64,000 nucleotides of DNA, from positions 35,587,992 to 35,651,991 of the forward strand of contig CM053329.1 of assembly GCA_028583605.1 (NCBI GenBank), in the 5' to 3' direction. The notes under the pieces were generated by a model that was not told where the DNA came from, ran no database searches, and saw nothing but the letters and a program-made list of their open reading frames with translations. Shown here one piece after another: positions 1 through 12,500 of this stretch. Both the position numbers and the translations under genes were made by a program. The number at the start of each line of letters is the position of its first letter. Position 1 is the stretch's first letter. The stretch comes from Dastarcus helophoroides (taxonomy: Eukaryota; Arthropoda; Insecta; Coleoptera; Bothrideridae).

Positions 1-1930
1 TCGAAATTTCCAAGAAGGTAAAAATTTTAAAAAGAGGTTGAAGTTTTCAAGAAAAGGTCGAAATTTTAAAATAACTGAATTCTGAAAAACCTAAAAGTTT
101 GAGAGAAATTCGATAAAAGATCGAACTTTTAAAAAAAAGTTGAAATTCCAACTTTTTAAAAAGTCAGAATTTCCAAAAGTCGAATTTGTTAAGTAAAAGT
201 CAAATGTACGTAAAAGTCGAAGCAAAACTTTTGAAAACAAGTGAAAACTGTACAAAAAAAGTGGAAACTTTATAAAAAAAGTGACAACTTTACAAAAAAA
301 GTGTTTCAGAATAATCGAATTTTAAAAAGTCAAAATTTTGAGAAAAATTCAAATTGTTCAGGAATGGTGGAAATTTTGGGTTAAAAAAATTCGGAATCCG
401 GAAAAAGTAAACATTTTCAATTAAGATTAGTTAATTAATTAATTAAGAAAACAGAACCTTTTAAAAAGCCTACGACCCCAAATTTTAAGAGTCGAAATTT
501 TCAAAATAAAGCAAAATTTGAAATGGGAAACTTTCAAAGCAAGTCGAAAAGGTCAAAAAAAAGTTTCAATAAAAACAGAAGATCGAATATTTTTAGGAAA
601 GTCTATACTTTACGAAAACTTTGAAATCTTGTGGAGTCGAAATTTAACAAAAGATCAAAAAAGTAACGTTACTTAATGTTTTTAAAAGACGACATTTTCA
701 AAGTTAATTGAAAGTAAAAAAAATTGAACTTTAATAGTTTTACAAAAAGGTCGAAGTTTCGAGTCAAAAAAGGGTATAAATATTTAATTAAAAGTAGCGA
801 AATTCTGAAGAACGTGATCATTTTTTGAGCCAAGTCAAAAATTTGAAAAAGTCAAATTTTGAGGAAAAGTCGAAATTTTGATGATGAAAGATTGATCTTT
901 TCAAAAAGTTGAAATTCTGCAAACGCGAAAAAGTCAAAACTTTTGAATAAATTCAGCTTTCTTAAAAAGTCACAATTTTCAAAATACGAATTTGTTAATT
1001 AAAAGTCAAATGTACGTAAAAGTCGAAGCAAAAGTTTTGAAAACAAGTAAAAACTTTACAAAAAAAGTGAAAATTTTATAAAAGAAGTGATTCAGAATAA
1101 TCGAATTTTAAAAGGTCAAAATTCTGAGAAAAATTCAAAATATTCAGGAAAGGTCGAAATTTTGTGTTAAAAAAAATTCGAAATTTTTAAAAAGTAAAAC
1201 ATTTTCAATCAAGACAATATTAAGAAAGCAGAACTTTCTAAAAAAGTCGATAACCCCAAATTGTAAGCGTCGAAATTTTCAAAAGAAAGCAAAATTTGAA
1301 ATGGGAAATTTTTAAAGTAAATCGAAAAGGTCAAAAAAAGTTACTATAAAAACGGAAGATTGAATATTATCAGAAAAAAGTCTATATTTTACAAAAACTT
1401 TGAAATCTTGTGGAGTCGAAATTTAACAAAAAATCAAAAAAGTAACGTTACTTAATGTTTTTAAAAGGCCACATTTTCAAAGTTAATTGAAAATAAAAAA
1501 AAACCGAACTTTAATAGTTTTACAAAAAAGGAAATATTAAGAAAATTGAACTTTTCAAAAAAGTCTACAACCCCAAATTTTAAGAGTCGAAATTTACAAA
1601 ATAAAGCATAATTTGAAATTGGAAATTTTCAAAGTAAATCGAAAAGTTAAAAAAAAGTTTTAATAAAAAACGAAGATCGAATATTTTCAGAAAAAGGTCT
1701 ATCTATATTTTGAAAACTTTGAAAGCTTGAGCAGGCGAAATTTAACAAAAAATCAAAAGTTTTAAGTAAGGTTACTCAATGTTTTTAAAAGACGAAATTT
1801 TCCAAAATAATTGAAAATTAAAAAAAAACGAATTTTAAAAGTTAGTTTTACGAAAAAGTCTAAATTTTGACTCAAAAAAAGGTGTAAATTTTCAATAAGT
1901 AGCGAAATAAAAAAGTGATAATTTTTTAAA
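1..1930 (+). repeat. Purine-rich AT quasi-repeat with ~806-bp tandem organisation
   Basis: This block is built from endlessly varied short words such as GTCGAAATTTT and AAAAAGTC, purine-rich on the plus strand. On a larger scale it is tandem: the word starting CAAATGTACGTAAAAG occurs at 201 and again at 1007, about 806 bp apart. A third, partial copy starts near 1530 and covers only the second half of the unit. I see no coding sequence; the small frame near the right end is a chance reading of this repeat. Confidence 0.75.
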
Positions 1931-3580
1931 ATGAGTCAAAAATTTAAAAAAGTCAACATTTTCCAAAAAAACTCAAAAATGTTCGTTAATTTTGATATCA
2001 CCCATTTAACCCATATAAAATTTAATTTCCGCATTCTAAATTATACGTTTTTTCGTTTTTTTTTATTTACTAAAAAAATTTTTCTACGAGAAGAGTGCAT
2101 TTCGATTTTGTAATACAAGACTAATTTGCATCACAACGTAAAATATACCACCACTGGGGTCTTCTTTGGTCAGCAGGGTGCTATTGAAAGATTTTCGGTT
2201 GTAATAAGTTCCATACATTCTTTTTTACGTACAAACCCAGCAGGCAGGCAGTTGACATTCATTCAATCTCTGGAAACACATCTGGTAACCATCTTTCAAA
2301 GGAACGTATTACTTATCAATGGAAAACCATTATTGATGACTCAAATACATAGAAATGACAACTTTATGACTAAATCTTATCAGATTACAGAAGTTTATTA
2401 CAAATTAATTACATAAGTCGAGCTTGTCAACCCACTCGTAACCTTGATATAAATTTGTATCTACTTGTTGATGGATTCGATAATTTCTCGAGGGATCTTT
2501 TAATTATCGTATATAGGTGTTATTTTAATAATTAAAGTGAAATGATTAACGTTATAAATTAATGCTTATTTAACTTTTGGCTTCAGCAAAAATGCTTTTT
2601 GAGGCCTGAGTTTTTTACAATTATACCAGATATTATGGACCGAAAAAATTGAGGTTCCAATTTGATGAAATGCAAAGCTCTAAATAGTTTTGATTCTTCC
2701 TCAGATGGGCAAAAATAAATGTCCTAGTTTTCGCTTCAGTGTTATTTTACAAAGCTCCAACAATCACAGCGGATGTCCTGCATTTCAGATTTAATAAAGC
2801 TCGAGTCGAAGAAGCTTCGGATTTACTTTAAGTCGCGCTTCCTTTTGAATAGATCAACTCACTTTAATCTTTATTTTTCTTATTACATTCTGCGGATTTT
2901 GAGCCCTGACTGTGTGTTGATATGCCATAGGAATGAGAATAACACGGTAAAAGGCTTCCTCTTGCTTTATTAACTTGACCTGAACACCGGAAATATGCCA
3001 CGTGTTATGCAGCCATCGCACTAAGATGTAAACTGTTTGACATTAATTATTATTTCTCCACTATAAATAGCTGGAGAAAACATACTGGTATATAGCTAAT
3101 ATTCAAAATAATAGGTGCACGCCATTATGAATCATAGTTGCGAGGTTGGTTAAATCTTAAATTACAAGGAATAAAAGCTCCAGCCAGAAATCGTAGGCTG
3201 AAAGTGGTTTCGCAACGTAGGAGGAAAGTGGCTTCTATAATTCCCATTTTCGGTTTATTCAAGCTGAAAACGAATCAACAAGATCCTCTTTTCTTTAAAA
3301 CGTACGCCCCTAGAGCATAACAGGTTAATGCTTTGCTCTTTGCCGCCAGAGAACTGTACTTAAAAAACTTGAAGTGATAAAATCGTAACGGCATTTAAAC
3401 CTTAGATTCTTGGATTATGAGCCCGGTTCTCTTTTTTGGTTATAGCAGGGACACGATGAACGAAAAGAACTTAGAAACATTTTAGGCAGGCAAACTACAG
3501 ACAATATATAAAGGGATTAGTGATGAATATTCGGAGTCCCAATACGCACCATGCAGTCGCCCCTACATCTTAAAAAAAAT
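1931..3580. other. No gene seen; mixed, probably unique sequence
   Basis: Composition is less biased than in the flanking blocks. The open frames here (for example 2126-2416 and 2773-2973) are short, lack clear starts or domains, and look like chance readings. I recognise no repeat or RNA gene. Confidence 0.5.
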
Positions 3581-3581
3581 A

Positions 3582-3744
3582 GGCAGTCTTGGAGACTGCC
3601 GGCAGAAGTGAAAACTTAAAATTAGGAAATGTGTAGTATAGTTTGAACCCACACCAGTATCTTTACTGGTGTGGAAAAATCTATTTTGAAATATTTCGAA
3701 TATTCTGACTTCCTAGTCAGAATATTGGAAATATTTCAAAATAA
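3582..3744. repeat. Cluster of three perfect or near-perfect hairpins
   Basis: Three inverted repeats follow each other within about 165 bp. The first is 3582-3600, GGCAGTCT and its complement around TGG. The second is 3649-3674, an 11-bp perfect stem CCACACCAGTA with loop TCTT. The third has 29-nt arms at 3681-3709 and 3716-3744 that differ at two positions. Three long stems in a row are unlikely by chance even in AT-rich DNA. The role is unknown; a MITE, a Helitron-type end or a hairpin RNA precursor are possibilities. Confidence 0.7.
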
Positions 3745-4995
3745 ATTCGGTCAAACTTACCCACCTTTTTATATTTGTGGTTGGTGGATGCTTGTCCGTG
3801 TGAAAACGAATCTAATATTTATTGGTAATGAAATATACTTGACTATACTCTAATGTTAACAGTAAAAAACTTTTAACATTAGGGCATGTTGGTAACGCGT
3901 GATGGCAATGCTTGATAGCCACGCAAAACTACAAGTGAAACAAAATTTTGAGAATCATTTTTGTTTTTTTGAAACTGAGTTTTTTTTCTGCAAATGTTGA
4001 GGTTACACAAACTAAATCTAGGTATTTTGCTCTTCTGTCAAAATTTCGCTTTTGGACTTTTTGCTTCTAAATTTGATTTTTTAAAATTATTTTTCTCGAA
4101 ATTTTGACTTTTTCTCAAGCTGTTTCAACAAATATAATAAACAATTACAATAAGGTTTTTCAATTCAATTTTTTTTGCCCAAAACCCTCTTCTGGAAATT
4201 TTAATTTTATCTAAAATTTCGACTTTTTTTCCAAACTCTTCTTATTTGAAAATTAGCTTTTTTCTCAAAATTTCAGGTAAAAGTTTCAAACTTTTTGACA
4301 ATGTCTTGTCATAACTCGATAAATTCCTAGGGTTTCTAGAAATTGAAACGTGTCAAAAGATTTCGAGTTTAATATCTATTAATATTCCAAATTTTTTGTG
4401 CAAATTTCAACTTTCACCTCGAAATTTTGTCTCAGTTGAAACAACCATGAGCGTAGGGCAGGATTTCCTTCTACGGAGGGGCAAGAATCACTTTGAAAAT
4501 TTAATTAACAAAAAAAGAAAACCGCAAAACGTTTATGCCGAATATATAAGCTCATCTATTACTAAAATTTATTTTAAAGATCTACTGAAATTAACCAAAT
4601 TCTTTTGCAGCGAATATTAAATCCGTCATTTAATTTTATGACAAGAAGTTTTTTTAAATCTTTTTCCAACGCATTCTATGTTTTATTTTTTTAAGAGTCC
4701 AAGGCGTTTTGAACATTTATTAAGGATAGTCTTTAGTGGTTTGAATTGGTCGGATGTTTTGTTATTTAGTTATTTATTTGTAGTCCTAAGAGAGCTTGGC
4801 ATTTAAAGTACAAAATAATTATAAGGTAATTAATTTTTATCAAAGCCATCTATGATTTTTTGTCTTGTATCTTAGTGTCGAAAGAGCGATATGTAATAAT
4901 CCGACGAATATCTGCTTAACCGTTAAAAATTTCGAAATATTTGTAGGGACAAAAAATGTTCATTTTTTAATTCTGTATCTCATAGAACAAAAATA
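3745..4995. other. No gene seen; partly pyrimidine-rich quasi-repeat
   Basis: Between about 3950 and 4400 the plus strand carries pyrimidine-rich words such as AAATTTCGACTTTTT, the complement of the purine-rich quasi-repeat used elsewhere. The rest is AT-rich with no recognisable element. The 74-codon frame at 4396-4620 has no visible domain. Confidence 0.5.
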
Positions 4996-5077
4996 TACAG
5001 GGTCTTCTATTTGAAAAAACGAAGAAAAATTGCTTCATATTTTAGCCAATTTGGCATTACATTTTGGACACCCTGTA
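4996..5077. mobile_element. Short element with TACAGGGT / ACCCTGTA ends
   Basis: An 82-bp segment starts TACAGGGTCTTC and ends GGACACCCTGTA, so the termini are inverted repeats with TA at both outer edges. TA duplication and CAGGGTGT-like termini recall the many small Tc1/mariner-type non-autonomous elements of insects. A related, more decayed piece lies at about 5315-5375, ending ACCCTGTACA. The class assignment is an inference from the ends only. Confidence 0.45.
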
Positions 5078-5560
5078 CAAGTTAGGCTTAAGATATTTAT
5101 AGTTAAGTAACTAGAGACCTACTACCGTAAACACCTAGCGTAGTTTTGATTTGAGGGCGTTTTTATATTTTTAATGAATTTTTAAAGAAAATGTTGCAAA
5201 ATTTTTTTTTCCTTTTATTTATTTATTACTCTGGAACTATCAGATCAAATTTAACAATATCTTAGGAATATGTAAAGTTGTCAGAAAGGAACCCGAAAAT
5301 GTACAAAAATATAGGGAGTTCCATTTGAAAAAATGCTCCCTCAGTGGCTCACAATTTTTGGAGATACCCTGTACATGTGACCATATTTTCCTGAAATACA
5401 TCGTTGTACACAGTTAAGGTCTGCATGTGAACGGAATTCCTAACTTCTTTATTATAGGACCTATAGATGGCCGACGCATTGTTGCAGGACCCTGTATATT
5501 TTCACTTGAAATACATTACCTGCGGCATCGAATTTCCAGATTAAATTTGAAATTTGGAAA
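5078..5560. other. No gene seen; small mariner-like remnants
   Basis: This interval holds a second decayed copy of the CAGGGTGT-type short element (about 5315-5375) and an isolated ACCCTGTAT end near 5490. Nothing else is recognisable. Confidence 0.4.
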
Positions 5561-8500
5561 TAGAGTCGAACGTTGGGAAAAATCAGATAATGCAATATAA
5601 AATAAAAACTGAAAATTTTGGAAAACATTGAAAACTGTCGAAATTTCGAAAAAAAATTGATTTTAAAAAGCCGAACTTTGCTAAAAAAGTAACATTTGCC
5701 AAACTAATTGTAGGCCGAATTGGGGGAAGAAATAAACTCCTCAAAAATATTTCTTTCAAAATTTTTACTTTATTCAATTTTGTTATAATCTTGAAATTCA
5801 CAAAAAATATTTTTCTCGAAGTTTATAAAAATGTTAATCCAGTTTTTAGAAATGTAAAGAATTTTGAAAAAAAGTCGAAGTTTTGGGAAAATGTCCCATC
5901 GTAAGTAGAAATTTTCAGAAATATGGCATTTTGTCAAAATTTATAGATGAAGACAAATTTTAGGAAACTTAAAATTTTCGAAGAATCAAATTAAAAAATA
6001 AAATGAAATTTTTAGAAAAATATGGATATTATAAAAAATAATTTCGAAAATATATTTATTTTTGATAAATGCCGTCGAAATATCAAGACAAAGATTAAAA
6101 TTTCTTCAAGAAAAGTCAAAGTTTCCAAGAAAAAGTTTAATTTTAAGGACAACAGTAGAATTTTTAGGAATAATTTCGAAAAAGACGAATTTGGAGAAAA
6201 AACCAATTTTGGAAAAAACTTGGAATGTTAATCATATTTAAAGTAAATAATTTATCTTTTGGAAAATGTAAAAAAAATGTTGAAAATTCGAATAAAAATA
6301 TATTTTGAAAGTACGAATTTTGTAAAAAGAGACGGAATTTTCAGAAAAAGTTGAAATCTTGAAAAAATTTTGCACTGCAACTGCAACATAATCGCATTTT
6401 GATGTACAGGTCAAAATTTCGAGAATAAGACAAATTTTGAGAAACAAAAAATTTTCAGAAATTTAATTAAATTAAAGGAAACAGAAAAAACCGAATATTA
6501 AAAAAATGGACTTCGAAAAAAAAAATGATTTTTGAAAAATACAGTCGAAATGTCAAAAAAAAGATCAAAATTTCTACAAGAAATTTCAAAATTTCAAAAA
6601 GCGACGAATTTCGAGAAAAAAAATCCAATTTTGGGAAAGAGTTTTTTAGAAAACCAAATTTAGAATAAAAACCCAAACTTTCGGAAAAAAAATGCTGAAA
6701 CCAAAAAAAAGGTCAAATATTGTGAAAAAATTCGCAATTTCCAAAAACCTTTTTCTCGAAATTCTTCTTTATTCTAATTTTGACATAATATTTTAATTTC
6801 AATAAAGAAATTAAATGTAAAAGACATTTTTTTCACGAGATACCCAAAAATATTTTTCTTAATATTTTTAATTTTTCTTAGAAAGAGATGAATTTCAAAA
6901 AAGCCAAAGTTTTAAAGAAAAGCCAATTTCGAGGATAAAGTTGACATTTCCAGAAACTGAAACGTGGTGTTTTGAAATAAATGCCCAAATTTCGAAAATA
7001 AGGCGAAATATGAAATTTTTGGAGTCAAATTTAACTCGAAATTTAAAAAAAAAGACAAATATTAGACAAATATTAAGAAATTGGTAGAATTTTGACCAAA
7101 AAAAAATTATTTTTAAAAAAAGAGTTCAAAAGGTAGAATTTTGAGAATAAAGTCGAAATTTCGAAAAAGACGAATTTAAGAGAGGTCGAAATTTCTGGAA
7201 AAGTTTATCGAATTTTGAGTCACAAAAAAGTATCGAGAAAAAGGCAAACTTTGAGAAACCAATCAAAATTTTTGACAAATCAAATTGTAAAAGGTCAAAA
7301 TTTGAAAGAAAAGTAACAATTTTAAGAATAATCGTTTTTATGAAAAAAAACGAATCTTGAAAAAAATAAAAATTAAAAAAAAAAAGAGAATTTTGGGGAA
7401 AACTATTCAGATTTCCGGGAACTTACAGAATTGGATTTTATGATAAATTTCAAATTTTCGAAAAAAGACGGATTTTGGGAAAAATATTAAAATTTTGATT
7501 TTTTTAAATTCATTATTTCTCTGAAAGTTTCGATTTTCTTTACTTCTTAAAAAAATCAGTTTAAAAAACAAAAATTCGAAATTTTAAGATAAAATATCAA
7601 AATTTTGAAAAAATGGTCAAAATTCGAATAAAAATATATTTTGAAAGGACGAGTTTTGTAAAAAAGACGGAATTTTCAGAAAAAGTTGAAATCTTGAAAA
7701 AAATTTCCACTGCAACTAAAGATTTTTAAAAACATAATCGCGTTTTGAAGTATAAGTCAAAAGTTCGAGTATAAGACAAATTTTGAGAAACGTGAAATTT
7801 TCAGAAATTTAAATTAAAGGAAAACAGAAAAAACCGAATATTAAAAAAGTGGACTTCGAAAAAATTAATGATTTTTAAAAAATACAGCCGAAATGTCAAA
7901 AAAAAAGATCAAAACTTCTACAAGAAAATTCAAAATTCTAATAGAAATTCTAACTTTAAGAGAAAAAAAAATAGGATTTTTAAGAACAAAGTCGTACTTA
8001 TAAAAGCGACGAATTTCGAGAAAAAATATCCAATTTTGGGAAAGAGTTATTTAGAAAACCAAATTTAGAATAAAAACCCTAACTTTCGGAGGAAAAATGC
8101 TGCAAATTCTAAAAACACCAAAATCAAATCCAAAGGTCAAACATCATGAAAAAATTCCCAGTTTCCAAAAATATTTTTCTCGAAATTCTTCTTTATTCTA
8201 ATTTGACGTAACATTTAAATTTTAGTAAAAAAATTAAATGTAAAAGACATTTTTTTTACGAGATACCCAAAACTATTTTTCTCAACATTTTTAATTTTTC
8301 TTAGAGAGAGATGAATTTCGAAAAAACCAAAATTTCAAAGAAAAGTCGATTTCGAGGAAAAAGTTGATATTTCCATAAACTGAAACGTTGTGTTTTGAAA
8401 TAAATGTCCAAATTTCGAAAATAAGACGAAATAAGAAATTTCTGGAGTTAAATTTAACTCGAAATTAAAAAAAAGACAAATTGGAAATTGGTAGAATTTT

Positions 8501-9010
8501 GACCAAAAAAATAATTTTTAAAAAAGGAGTCCGAAAGTAGAATTTTGAGAAAAAAGTTGAAATTTCGAAAAAGACCAATTTAAGAGAAGTCGAAATTTCC
8601 AGAAAAGTTTATCGAATTTTGAGGCACAAAAAAATATCGAGAAAAATTCAAACTTTGAGGAACCAATCAAAATTTTTGACAAATCAAATTGTAAAAGATC
8701 AAAATTTTAAAGAAAAGGTACAATTTTGAGAATAATCGTTTTTATGAAGAAAAAACGAATCTTGAAAAAAAAAATCAAAATTAAAAAAAGAGAATTTTGG
8801 GGAAAAATTTTCAGATTTCCGGGAACTTACAGAATTGTTATGATAAATTTCAAATCTTCGAAAATGGACGTATTTTGAGAAAAATATTAAAATTTCGATT
8901 TTTTTTAAAATCCTTATTTTTCTGAAAGTTTTCTTTACTTCTTGAAAAAAACGAATTTAAAAAACAAAAATTCGAAATTTTAAGATAAATATCGAAATTT
9001 TGAGAAAATG
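5561..9010 (+). repeat. Purine-rich quasi-repeat containing a ~1.35-kb tandem duplication
   Basis: The plus strand is dominated by words such as GAATTTTGAGAAAA and AAATTTCGAAAAAG. Two long units align with each other: about 6270-7605 and 7606-9010. The segment AATAAAAATATATTTTGAAAG starts at 6291 and returns at 7627. Landmarks such as TGTTTTGAAATAAATG (near 6970 and 8392) drift apart through indels. The many frames of 60-69 codons on both strands are chance readings of this biased DNA. Confidence 0.7.
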
Positions 9011-9059
9011 GTCAGAATTTAGTAAACACTCTAAGTTCTTCAAAGAGAGTTAAATTTTA

Positions 9060-9272
9060 TTGAAATACAGAACTTGTCCCGTGAAACCAAGAAAAATTAA
9101 AAAAAAAACACAACAAATGTTGCTTTAACGCGTTTCGACAGCCAAGCTGTCAGGTTAAAGCAACCTTTGTTGTGTTCTTTAATCTTTCTTGGGTTTAGGG
9201 GACAAGTTCTGTATTTCAATTTTTGAAGATAACCAAGGACCAGTCCATTCCACCAAAAATTTTTATTGAAAT
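9060..9272. mobile_element. Penelope-like tail as a foldback (inverted pair)
   Basis: About 80 bp on the left (TTGAAATACAGAACTTGTCCC through CACAACAAATGTTGC) returns in inverted form on the right, ending in AGTTCTGTATTTCAA. The centre holds a decayed hammerhead-like core on the minus strand with GACAGC paired to GCTGTC. The right side continues through GAAGATAACCAAGGACCAG to a CCACCAAAA end. The same tail recurs at least ten times in the window. Confidence 0.65.
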
Positions 9273-9278
9273 ATTTTT

Positions 9279-9375
9279 CTGAAGATGGCAGCTTTGCTAT
9301 CGAAACGTGTTAGAAAAACCTTTGCTGTGCTTTTTAATCTTTCTTGGTTTCAGGGGACAAGATTTGTATTTCAAT
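9279..9375 (+). mobile_element. Penelope-like tail copy with hammerhead-like core
   Basis: It starts with CTGAAGA, an AGC/GCT-containing stem and GAAAC, then runs through TTTTTAATCTTTCTTGG, TTTCAGGGGACAAG and ATTTGTATTTCAATTT, the shared tail of this family. Stem I is weak here (TTTT against AGAA), so this copy is probably not an active ribozyme. Confidence 0.55.
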
Positions 9376-9518
9376 TTCTATCAAAATTTCGAAAAGAACG
9401 AATCTTGAGAAATATGAAATTTCTCGATTTTTTTTTTGATTGCTTGAATGTGCCCCGATCTGCTCCAGCCTAAGTCCAATATTGAGATAAAAGACGAAAT
9501 TTTGGGAAAAAAGTTGTA

Positions 9519-9616
9519 AAGATGGCAACTTGGCTATCGAAACATGTTAGAGCAACCTTTGCTGTGGTTTTTAATCTTTCTTAGTTTCAAGGGACAAGAT
9601 TTGTATTTCAATTTCT
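9519..9616 (+). mobile_element. Decayed Penelope-like tail copy
   Basis: Same order as the other tails: AAGATGGCAACTTGGCTATC, GAAAC, GAGCAACC, then the TTTCTTAGTTTCAAGGGAC stretch. The CTGAAGA core is lost. Near-identical flanks upstream of this copy and of the one at 9279 suggest the two arose by local duplication; both are followed by a TGCCCCGATCTG segment (about 9448 and 9700). Confidence 0.5.
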
Positions 9617-10713
9617 ATCGAAATTTCGAAAAAATGACGAATTTTGAGAAAAATAAACTTCTCGAATTTTTTTTTCTGATTGCTTGAATCAGGGGCAGAT
9701 ATGTGCCCCGATCTGGTTCTCCCTAAATCCAATATTGAGATAAAAGTCGAAATTTTGGGATAAACGTTGTAATTTCCAGCAAGTTGCATTTGAGTTATAA
9801 ACAATTCTAGGGAAAGTTTTCTTTGAATTATTGTTTCCTTACAAAATTTCCATTATCCATTATCAACATTTCCAGATAAATGTTTTTAGTTTTTTATCAA
9901 AAGATTGATTAAATTTTGAGAAAAAGAGATAAATGTTAATAAAAAAAGGCGAAATTTGCAGAAAATCAAAATTTAAAGGAAAGTATAATAGAAATTTTCG
10001 GAAAACAAAACGATGAATTTTGAGATAAAAATTTGACATTTTTAGAAAGTGAGGTTCCAATGAAAGAAATAGAATTTTAGGAATAAATTTGAGCTTTCAA
10101 AAGGAATTTGTGAAAACGTTTTTCAGAAATAAGAAATTTCGAGAAAATGTCCATATATCAAAGAAGGACGAATTTTAAATAAAGTCTCCTCAGTTGAATA
10201 TACATTTTCGTTTAGCTGCATGAACCAGGCGGGGGCAAGTGCCTTACCCTGCCCTATTCTAGCTACGCTTATGGAAACAACCAGAAAAAATTGAGTTCAA
10301 ATTCGAAGCCTTGAATTAAAGAAGAGTTCGAGATTAAACTTAAAATTTTGAGAAGTTTTGATGTTTTTTTTTCTCTAAACTTTTTTCTGCAAAGGCGATT
10401 AAATCTGCACAATTTTTTCCCAAAACGTTCGAATTTAAACTCAAATTTTGGACTTTTTATTTTGATTTGTCAAACTTTCATTTTATCACAAATACACAAA
10501 ATGGTTTAAAAATGACAATTATTTACAAATTTTTGCTTAAAATTTCAGTTTGATCGGATTTTTTTCTAGAACTTCGTGTTGAACATTGATTTTTTTGTAT
10601 ATATTTCAATTTTTTATCGAATTTTAAAATTCAGACTTCAAATTTACAAATTTTCGGTTTTTAAATTGGGAAGATCAAATAAAAAACTAATTGTTTTGTG
10701 CTTTATATGCAAA
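9617..10713. other. Purine-rich quasi-repeat with a hAT-like fragment
   Basis: Mostly quasi-repeat. A perfect short hairpin GGGGCA/TGCCCC lies near 9691. Around 10,190-10,285 there is a GC-richer piece, ATACATTTTCGTTTAGCTGC then ATGAACCAGGCGGGGGCA, that resembles the sub-terminal segment of the hAT-like elements at 47.3 and 52.75 kb. It is a fragment only. Confidence 0.4.
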
Positions 10714-10797
10714 TCCTTGTTTCCGCATCCTACTCGTAGTGCTTTGAAGGTATAATGGGGTTACCCTTTGCGAGTGGATTAAACTTCAAAAAAAACT
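10714..10797 (+). mobile_element. 3' end fragment of CR1/Jockey-group non-LTR element
   Basis: The segment CCTTGTTTCCGCATCCTACT through GGTTACCCTTTGCGAGTGG and ATTAAACTT plus an A-rich tail matches, on the opposite strand, the end of the two longer copies at 58,985 and 63,371. It is an extreme 5' truncation with only the 3' untranslated end. Confidence 0.75.
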
Positions 10798-12500
10798 TAT
10801 TGAAACCCATAATTCCGAGAAACATTTTGTCTACAAATTTCCAGTTTAATTCCAAAACCTATTTCTGTACATTTTATCTATAATTTCGAGAAATTCTTTG
10901 TCTAGAAATGTCGAGTTTGTTCCAAAACCTTTTTGAGTACACTTAAATTGATTTTCAAAATTCAAAGTCAAATTTCAATAGCCAAATTTTAATTTTTTAA
11001 AAATAGCGGATATTCAAAAAAATCAGTTGTATTATTTTGAAATTTCTAATATTGAACATTTTTCTCGAAATGTTGATTTTATCATCGAAATTGTTTCTTA
11101 GGCGAGTATTTTATTTTTCCTTGTATTTTCTATTTTTTGGTGGTGCAATTTTAAAACTGAAATCAGGCTGAAAGTAAGATTTGGAATTTTGAAGTCAGAA
11201 TGTCGAACTTAAACTAGAACTTTTTTAAAAGAAAGTCGAAATTAAAAAAAAGGTTTTTTCTTAAATTGAAATATCGAATATTTTTCTCCAAATTTCGAGT
11301 TTAGTTTCGGGAAGGCTAATTTAAATTAAAAATTTAGGGAGCTATTGAGATTTTTCCCTAAAATTTCTACTTTCGTCTCGACCCTAGAACACGAAATTAC
11401 TAGAAAATAATTTTTTTAATTTCAAAGTTTTTTGATATTACTCCTAAAATGTTACTTACAAATTTAGAATTCTTCGGCACGAATCTTTGAACTAGTGAGT
11501 CGATTTTTCAATGTTAAATTTTAAATTATAACAAAAAAATACGAAAAAAAAATCATTTTTTGAAATGAAATCTGAGAACTTTTTTAACAGGATAGAGAAT
11601 TCAAATTTTGATTTTAAATATTTCTTTTTAAACTTCGAAATTTAGGGAATATTTAATTTTAGAAATCTCCAGAGATTGACGTGTTACTCGCATTCTGGGT
11701 AGGGGGAGATTTTATTTTTTTCGTTGTGTAGGAGGGCAGGTTTAAAACTGAATTCTCGAATTTGGTCATCATGAGTGTTACTGATTTTGTCACTATAATT
11801 TCGGAACGGTACATCTGGTAGAAAGTTGAAAAAAAGTGTTTTATTTAGAATTCATTTTTTTATAACTTTACCAGATTTGTCGTTAAATAAATAATTAAAA
11901 AGTTAGAACTCTTAGAAAATAGAAATTTGTATCAGTTAATCCTTTAAGCTCTTTTTCTTTTAATTTTAGCAAAACATTACTTATTTTCTGTAAAAAATCT
12001 TTACGAAAAATTTTCATATTTTTCCAGCTTTAGAAAATTTAATTATCTAAATTTTCTGTCAAATTTACCGCTAGGAAAATATACTGATAACACTACTATT
12101 ACTATTAGCAATATAGCGGCCAAATGAAGAGGTTCCCTACCCCGAAAACTTTAGTTTTACTTACATCTTATTAAAGAATAAAAAGTTTCATTCAAAATAT
12201 AAGGTTAATGTAACATTTCAATGAACCATTGAGATTTTTCTCAAAATTTCGACATTAATATTGAAATATTTGTCAATTTATTGTAAGGAAGCAATTTAAA
12301 TTACTATATTTTGTTAATATTTAATTTTTACTTTGAAATATGTGATATCAAAACTGTCAATGATAGAAAGCCATTAAAAATAATAATTATAAAAAATGAC
12401 CATTTCAAATTAACTGCTGTAAAACGATCTACAGGAAATTTGAGAAACTTAAAAATATTGTCATAATGTTTTAATGCGTTCCTCTATTTTTTTCTTTTCT
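10798..12500 (-). repeat. Pyrimidine-rich quasi-repeat on the plus strand
   Basis: The purine bias is now on the minus strand: words such as AAATTTCGAGTTTAGTTTC and TTTTTCTCGAAATG dominate. No coding frame, terminal repeats or RNA gene could be found. Confidence 0.5.

Noticed and set aside
2126..2416. 96-codon plus-strand frame
   Set aside because: It has no ATG at its start, no recognisable motif and no splice context. Its length is compatible with chance in a less AT-biased stretch.
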